From contig CAWEHB010000011.1 in NCBI GenBank assembly GCA_963808705.1, positions 148,000-211,999 of the forward strand: 64,000 nt of DNA, given 5' to 3'. Each line of letters opens with the position of its first letter. Position 1 is the stretch's first letter. The notes beneath the pieces are model-generated. The model did no database searches. It was not told where the DNA came from and saw nothing but the letters and a program-made list of their open reading frames with translations. This stretch comes from JASHPR01 sp963808705 (GTDB taxonomy: Bacteria > Actinomycetota > Actinomycetes > Streptosporangiales > Streptosporangiaceae). This document shows, in pieces, positions 59,410 through 64,000 of the stretch. The position numbers and the translations under genes were made by a program.

Positions 59410-60585
59410 ATGGCCTCCAAGCCAAGCCTTGACGCACTGAAGGCGGCGTACTACAGGGTTCACGACCCCGCCCTCACCCAGGAGCAGATCGCCTACAAAG
59501 CTGGCCTAGGCGCGCAAGCGCAAGTGTCACGCCTCCTCAAGGATGCGCGTGACCACAAGATTCTCCAGGAAGTGTTCAGGTTTCCCGCCGACTTGTCCCC
59601 AGAAGACCGCCTGGAAATCGTCAACTCATTTTTCGCTCGCCATGGACAGCTCGAGGATGCGCTATCCCAGCGTTCCAGGAAGCTCAGCAGCGAGCGCTCC
59701 GTCGGCGGCTCGCCGTTTAAGCGGCTGCACGTGATAGCCGCCCCAGGAATCGAGAACGAAAGAGATGCGGGCGTGCGTGCAAATGCCTTTCGTTCCTTTG
59801 GTATGAGCGCGGCCGGGATAGTGGCCAGCTATATCGACGAAGTCGACATGTGCTGCGTGGCATGGGGCACTACTATTGCCGCCACTGTCGAGCACATGCC
59901 TTACAGCAGCACATCGCACGAGACGAAGCAGTTCATCCCGATAGTCGGCGAGCCGACAAATCACGAGCCCAATGGGATCTCACCAAGCGATGCAGCCCGA
60001 CAGCTTTCGCTCGCCTGGCCTGGTTCTAATTATCTCTCTCTGAGAGGTGTCCCGGCGCGGATACCGAAATTGGTTCATGACCAGGACAGCGGTCGGATCG
60101 CAGGTGAGCTTATCCGCTACTCAACCAGTTACCGACGGGTCTTCGGTGCTCCCGACTCGAAGGAGACACCGCTCATCTCTGAAGTTCCGATGATATTGAC
60201 TGGTATTGGGAGCGTCGATACCAGCAAGCGGAACATGGCCGGTATCGGCCCTGACCCTTGGTACCTGGACACAGTAGAGGCTGAGGAACCCAATGTTTTG
60301 GAGCTTGCCGTCGGGAATATAGGCGGCGTATGGATTGCCAAGGAGGATATTTCCGCCGATGATAAAAAACGGGTCGCGAAGGTTAACGAGCGCTGGCTCG
60401 GCGCGCAATATAACCACTTCAGAGCCTGCTCACTAAACGCGGATTTGCTACGCCGCAGGCCGGGAGTCGTGGTTCTCGCGGCCGAATTCGATAAGGCAGA
60501 AATTATTCTTGAGGCGCTTCACCTCATCAACGTCCTGATCATTAGCAGACAACTCGCTGATGAACTCGCTCGCCGACTGCTCTAG
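59410..60585 (+). CDS. SorC/DeoR-like HTH protein with sugar-binding-type domain
   Basis: This 391-residue protein has an N-terminal helix-turn-helix (LTQEQIAYKAGLGAQAQVSRLLKDA, residues 23-47), followed by an ISOCOT/SorC-type ligand-binding domain (CCVAWGTTIAATVEHM corresponds to the conserved GWG-T loop). Overall it is diverged from metabolic SorC regulators. GGAGGTGA lies 4 bases before the ATG. Usual SorC proteins bind phosphosugars and control sugar operons. Here the only downstream genes are a 31-residue ORF and a TIR gene, so it may be the sensor or repressor of a TIR effector. Confidence 0.75.
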   Translation: MASKPSLDALKAAYYRVHDPALTQEQIAYKAGLGAQAQVSRLLKDARDHKILQEVFRFPADLSPEDRLEIVNSFFARHGQLEDALSQRSRKLSSERSVGGSPFKRLHVIAAPGIENERDAGVRANAFRSFGMSAAGIVASYIDEVDMCCVAWGTTIAATVEHMPYSSTSHETKQFIPIVGEPTNHEPNGISPSDAARQLSLAWPGSNYLSLRGVPARIPKLVHDQDSGRIAGELIRYSTSYRRVFGAPDSKETPLISEVPMILTGIGSVDTSKRNMAGIGPDPWYLDTVEAEEPNVLELAVGNIGGVWIAKEDISADDKKRVAKVNERWLGAQYNHFRACSLNADLLRRRPGVVVLAAEFDKAEIILEALHLINVLIISRQLADELARRLL

Positions 60586-60647
60586 ATATGTTCTGTATAG
60601 CGGCATTCCACGACCAGAGATCCCCACTTGGCTCCCGGGAGACAGAC

Positions 60648-60743
60648 GTGGCTAAGAATCACCGTGAGCAGACCCTCCGCCGCCCCGGTGCACGTAATTA
60701 CTCGGCGGCACGCCGCTACGGCTGGATACGAGATTTACGGTGA
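60648..60743 (+). CDS. 31-residue basic peptide between the SorC-like and TIR genes
   Basis: GTG 60648 follows GGGAG by about 6 bases and opens 31 codons (starting VAKNHREQTLRR, ending WIRDLR). Its stop TGA overlaps the ATG of the TIR gene (TGATG). The peptide is rich in Arg and aromatic residues. The position suggests coupled translation with the TIR gene. No homology can be judged by eye. Confidence 0.5.
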   Translation: MAKNHREQTLRRPGARNYSAARRYGWIRDLR

Positions 60744-61222
60744 TGGCCTTGGCTAATTCCTTTTCGAAGCAACCTAGAGCGCCGACCGCAACGCGCACCG
60801 AAAACGGTACTTACGACGTTTTCCTATGCCATAATTCCAAAGACAAACAGCAAGTCATGGCTATCGCCACCAGGCTCAAGGAGCGCGGCGTACTGCCTTG
60901 GCTCGACGTCTGGGAAGTGCGGCCTGGAACGCGGTGGCAGAAAGAGTTGCAAAGGCATCTAAGACTGATCAATTCCGTCGCCGTGTTTATTGGCGCCAAA
61001 GGGCCTGGACCATGGCAGGAGCTTGAGGTAGAACTCGCGTTGGAGGAGTTGGCCAGACGTGGCCGACCCATCATCCCGGTAATACTCGAAGGCCGAAAAG
61101 GTCACCCGAGATTCCCGCCCTTCCTGGAGCTTTGGCATCGGGTCGACATGCGCCAACGGGATCCTGATCCCTTTGAGATGCTCATCTGGGGAATCACTGG
61201 TGAGAAGCCTTCTCACTTCTAA
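60743..61222 (+). CDS. stand-alone TIR-domain protein
   Basis: This 159-residue protein is almost only a TIR domain: TYDVFLCHNSKDKQQV (residues 23-38), GVLPWLDVWEVRPG (BB-loop region, 49-62) and GPWQELEVELALEEL (89-103), in which E93, E95 or E97 is the candidate NADase Glu. A GTG at 60740 is an alternative start. It has no other domain, so its control must come from a partner, most simply the HTH-SorC-like protein or the small peptide upstream. Confidence 0.85.
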   Translation: MALANSFSKQPRAPTATRTENGTYDVFLCHNSKDKQQVMAIATRLKERGVLPWLDVWEVRPGTRWQKELQRHLRLINSVAVFIGAKGPGPWQELEVELALEELARRGRPIIPVILEGRKGHPRFPPFLELWHRVDMRQRDPDPFEMLIWGITGEKPSHF

Positions 61223-61628
61223 TCCACAGGCGATGGCCACCCAGCCTGTAGATGTATCGGCAGTGCGACTAGGGTTCAGTCGACCGAGGCAAAATGTTTC
61301 CTGGGCAAGAGGCCGACAGATTTACCCATAGCCTTGGGAGGCAGAAGTCATGCGGCTGCAGACAACGGTCGCGCTATGGCCAGAGCGGTCGGTCGCGTGG
61401 AGGCACAGTGCCGCCGGAACTGGATGATCTGCGTGCAGTCGCATGCGCGGTCCGGCGTCTTGTCAGCCGCTCGTATTCGGCGATACGCGTGGGTGTCTGG
61501 CCGTTCACTCGTCGGGTGTTCACGTCTGTAGCGGCCACTGTCTCGGCTGAGGGCTGTCACCAGGTGTCCTGACGGGCGGCATGTTCACGAAGCTGTCGTC
61601 ACCGGGCAAGAGGTAGCGGAAGACCGGC
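61223..61628. other. 406-base gap
   Basis: No supported gene. It follows the TIR operon and precedes the remains of an oxidoreductase gene on the other strand. Confidence 0.35.
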
Positions 61629-62550
61629 TCAGTCCCGGGCCAGCTGGGGGATTACTTCTGCGGCGAGGCGCTCAGCATGCTTGGCCTGGTCGAACAACGG
61701 CGTGAACAGGATCAGTTCCGCGCCCGCAGCGGCAACCTCGCGCAGTTGCCGGAGACAGTCGGCGGGCGTTCCGGCGACCGCGGCCGCCTCGATGCTCTCC
61801 ACGCGTTGCCCGTACAGCCGCTCCAGCGCCTCGTTCGTCCGGCTGCGGGCACGCGCCGCGTTCTCGTCGATCGCCACGTAGACGCGTTTGGCGATCTGGA
61901 AGTCCGCCACAGAACGGCCAGACTCCTCCAGAGCGCGGCGCACCGCCTGGACCTGTTCCGCGAACTTCACGGTGGGAGACGAGCCCGCACCGAAGAAACC
62001 GTCGCCCTCCCGCACGGCGCGCCGCAGCGCGGCCGGCCCGGATCCCCCGAACCACAGCGGCGGATACGGCTTCTGGAACGGCTTGGGCTCCATGCTCGCG
62101 TCTTCAAGCTGCCAGAACTCCCCCGGGAACGTCACCCGCTCCCGGGTCCACAGCGCCTTCATCAGCCCGACGCCCTCGGTGAACCGCGCCACATACCGGT
62201 CCGGCTCCAGGCCGAACGCGGCGAACGGCCGCACTTGCCGCCGCTACCAACCCCCACCTCGATCCGGCCACGGCTGAGCTGGTCCAGCGATGCAATGGCC
62301 TTCGCCAGGTGCACCGGGTTGTGCAGCGTGGACACGAACACCACGCACCCGAGCCGCAGGCGATCAGTGTACGCCGCGGCGAAGGTCATTGCCTCGAGCG
62401 GGCTGAGCCGCGGCCACGAACCCAGCGTCTGCTCCTGCCCAGCCGCTGTGGAAACCGAGCTCCTCGGCGCGGACAAGATAAGCGCGGAAAGTCCCCGGAT
62501 CGAACTCGCCGTCCTGAGAACTGCGGGATAGCGATCGTGAACCGATGGCC
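61629..62550 (-). pseudogene. LLM-class (luciferase-like, F420-type) oxidoreductase gene with several frameshifts
   Basis: The longest intact part is 201 residues at the C-terminus (61629-62231: RPFAAFGLEPDRYVARFTEG; FQKPYPPLWFGGSGPAALRRA). Upstream the frame switches at about 62232 (GGK to RPF, one base missing). The middle part (LSPLEAMTFAAAYTDRLRLG; QLSRGRIEVGVGSGGK) lies in a second frame, EFDPGTFRAYLVRAEELGFHS in a third, and RFTIAIPQFS in a fourth. Joined, they form a complete LLM-family protein, so this is a decayed gene, not a short one. Confidence 0.75.
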
Positions 62551-62980
62551 CGATCGTATCGGCCGGGAGCCGGGCACCCCCCCGCGAGCGGATCTGCGAA
62601 GACGGCCTGCGCAGGCTATCCGTTACTGGACCTGCGCCCGCCAGGTCGACGTAACGCCGAACGCGCCCCATCTGGACCTACTCGTATGCCGCTGACCGGG
62701 TGCCGGGGCCCATCTCCGGAGATGATCTTGCCGAATGGCAGTGGCTATCTGGAACTGGCTCTGGCGGGTCACGAAGCGCGATCACTGCCGCTCTCGTGGG
62801 CGTGAACTCCCGCCGATCTGGACGGCAACAGAGTCCCAGGCCGCGCCGTCACAGCCGCGCCCGAACGGGACGATATGGGGGCGCTGGAATTCTCAGCCCG
62901 AGCAGCGCCAAGTAGAGACGGCTCGCCCAAGGCGGCCCCACCGGCCAGCTTGGCACAGCGTGCACGAACCGGCTTCCGGG
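62551..62980. other. 430-base gap
   Basis: No supported gene. Short frames on both strands lack bias and starts. Confidence 0.35.
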
Positions 62981-63240
62981 TTAGTCGTCCGGGTCGAGGC
63001 GAGCCAGGAGGTGATCCGCGACGACCTTTGGCGATGCTGTCCCGTCGAGAGGGATGGCTCCTCGGGCGAGCATCTGCGCTTGGAAGACACGCCGACCGTC
63101 TCGGATCTGCTGCCTGACGGCCTCGGTCCGAACCGGCGATGTCGCCCGCGTTGAGACCGCAAGCCGCGCGGATTCATCGGCGCCTATCGCACGGGTGGCC
63201 CAGGACCGAGCGCTGTTCCCGGTCCGGAGTCACGCGGTGT
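62981..63240 (-). pseudogene. unidentified gene remnant
   Basis: A minus-strand frame without ATG or GTG ends at TAA 62981 and reads like real protein: SPVRTEAVRQQIRDGRRVFQ, then AQMLARGAIPLDGTASPKVV and ADHLLARLDPDD. It looks like the C-terminus of a larger protein that I cannot identify. Confidence 0.3.
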
Positions 63241-63289
63241 AGCCAGAGTAGTACGCACGGCAGCGGCTCCCAGCTGGGCGGCCGGATCG

Positions 63290-63640
63290 CTACGGCGTGA
63301 TCGCGATGGCGACAGGGTCGCTGCCGACCTTGATCGCCTTGCCGGCGGTGTTGGTGGCGGTGTTGATCGGGGTCACCGTGTCCGAGTCGCTGGCGGCGTA
63401 GGCGGTCTTCCCGTTCGGCGTGACCGCGATGGGACCACCCACCCCCTTGATCGGCTTGCCGGCCTTGTTAGTGGCGGTGCTGATCGGAGTCACGCCGAGT
63501 TGTTGGCGACGTAGGCGGTCTTCCCGTTCGGGGTGATCGCGATGGCACCGGGGAACTTCCCGACCATGATCGCCTTGCCGGCCGTGTCGGTGGCGGTCTG
63601 GATCGGGACCACCAGGCCGGGAGCCGCATCCCATCCGCTC
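63290..63640 (-). pseudogene. YVTN beta-propeller fragment with a frameshift
   Basis: Repeats of about 44 residues with the pattern TPI-TATN-AGK-I-VG-P-AIAITPNGKTAYVA are clear: LVVPIQTATDTAGKAIMVG, then AIAITPNGKTAYVANNS, then, in another frame after about 63497, VTPISTATNKAGKPIKGVGG and KTAYAASDSDTVTPINTATN, ending at 63290. Start and signal peptide are missing. It resembles secreted 40-residue YVTN-repeat proteins. Confidence 0.65.
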
Positions 63641-63723
63641 AGACTTTGCCGCCCACAGGCACCCTAACCAGGACCCGAGGTGATCCCTCTGACGGCGGGA
63701 CGGGCGGCTATTGCTGGAGGCGG

Positions 63724-64000
63724 CTATTGCTGGAGATCGTCGGGCAGGAGCCGGAACCACTTATGGGGAGTGAGGGGGCGCATCGCGCGGAAGTCGCGCC
63801 GGTCGAGTGTGAGCACGGCGTCGGTCCGGTACTGGGCTGCGAGCCCCACATTGACTGCGTCAGCTAGGTCCAGGTCGAGGCTGGCGTACTGCTTCTGGAC
63901 TAGGCGCGCGGTGTCGAGGATCTCGATGCCGGTTTCGGGGATCTGGAATCGCATCTGCCGGGCCTGGGCAATGACGAAATCAATGATCGCGGTCCGGGCA
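63724..64000 (-). CDS. PIN-domain protein (VapC-type toxin), C-terminal part (runs off the window)
   Basis: The frame is open to the window edge. Its C-terminus has the PIN signature LDLDLADAVNVGLAAQY and TDAVLTLDRRDFRAM, with acidic residues that bind metal for RNA cleavage, and ends in LLPDDLQQ. Proteins of this type are the RNase toxins of VapBC modules. The antitoxin gene would lie to the right of the window. Confidence 0.8.
   Translation of the reverse strand, partial: ARTAIIDFVIAQARQMRFQIPETGIEILDTARLVQKQYASLDLDLADAVNVGLAAQYRTDAVLTLDRRDFRAMRPLTPHKWFRLLPDDLQQ

Overview
The window is high-GC DNA (GC-rich third codon positions, many GTG starts, mycothiol-type and F420-type protein families) from an actinomycete. 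Gene order suggests a Streptomyces/Streptosporangium-like or mycobacteria-like relative, but I cannot name a genus from sequence alone. Many genes start directly 6-8 nt after a TANNNT box, the signature of leaderless actinobacterial transcripts.

Positions 1-17,800 are ordinary chromosome. An aldehyde dehydrogenase start, a saccharopine-dehydrogenase-like gene and an amino acid permease are followed by pcrA, a B12-binding protein, sucC (reduced to its two ends by an internal deletion), sucD, perM, purN, purH, a VOC protein, folD, etfB, etfA, a cysteine desulfurase and mnmA. From memory, this joins two blocks that lie apart in Mycobacterium tuberculosis (uvrD1-sucCD-perM-purNH, and etfBA-iscS-mnmA-ligA-gatCAB-serA-leuB-gltX). 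Positions 17,770-22,160 interrupt the second block with accessory genes: two paralogous GNAT acetyltransferases, a maleylpyruvate-isomerase-family gene broken by a 13-bp tandem duplication, a tandem GntR pair of which one has lost most of its effector domain, and small ORFs.

Positions 22,300-47,800 resume the core: a MetE-like protein, ligA, a GGDEF/EAL protein, gatC-gatA-gatB, metG, DUF3467, a second PAS-GGDEF-EAL protein, serA, leuB, ilvE, a threonine-synthase-like gene, an MFS exporter with a TetR regulator, DUF2630, a fumarylacetoacetate-hydrolase-family gene, gltX, tRNA-Gln(CTG), a GlsB-type membrane protein and tRNA-Glu(CTC). Upstream of metG lies an 11-codon leader ORF with tandem Met codons, followed by mutually exclusive hairpins: a candidate ribosome-mediated attenuator.

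Positions 48,000-64,000 look like an acquired island. The region begins with a degenerate 3' half of a tRNA-Met(CAT) next to a duplicated terminator, is lower in GC and is rich in broken genes. It carries two TIR-domain loci. One is a TIR-STAND NTPase overlapping a 1,444-residue helical-repeat protein. The other is a three-gene unit of an HTH-SorC-like protein, a 31-residue basic peptide and a small TIR protein. Around them lie a dodecin, an amidohydrolase, pseudogenes (a luciferase-like oxidoreductase and two YVTN beta-propellers) and a PIN-domain toxin cut by the window edge. The two TIR loci are the best candidates for undescribed immune systems here.
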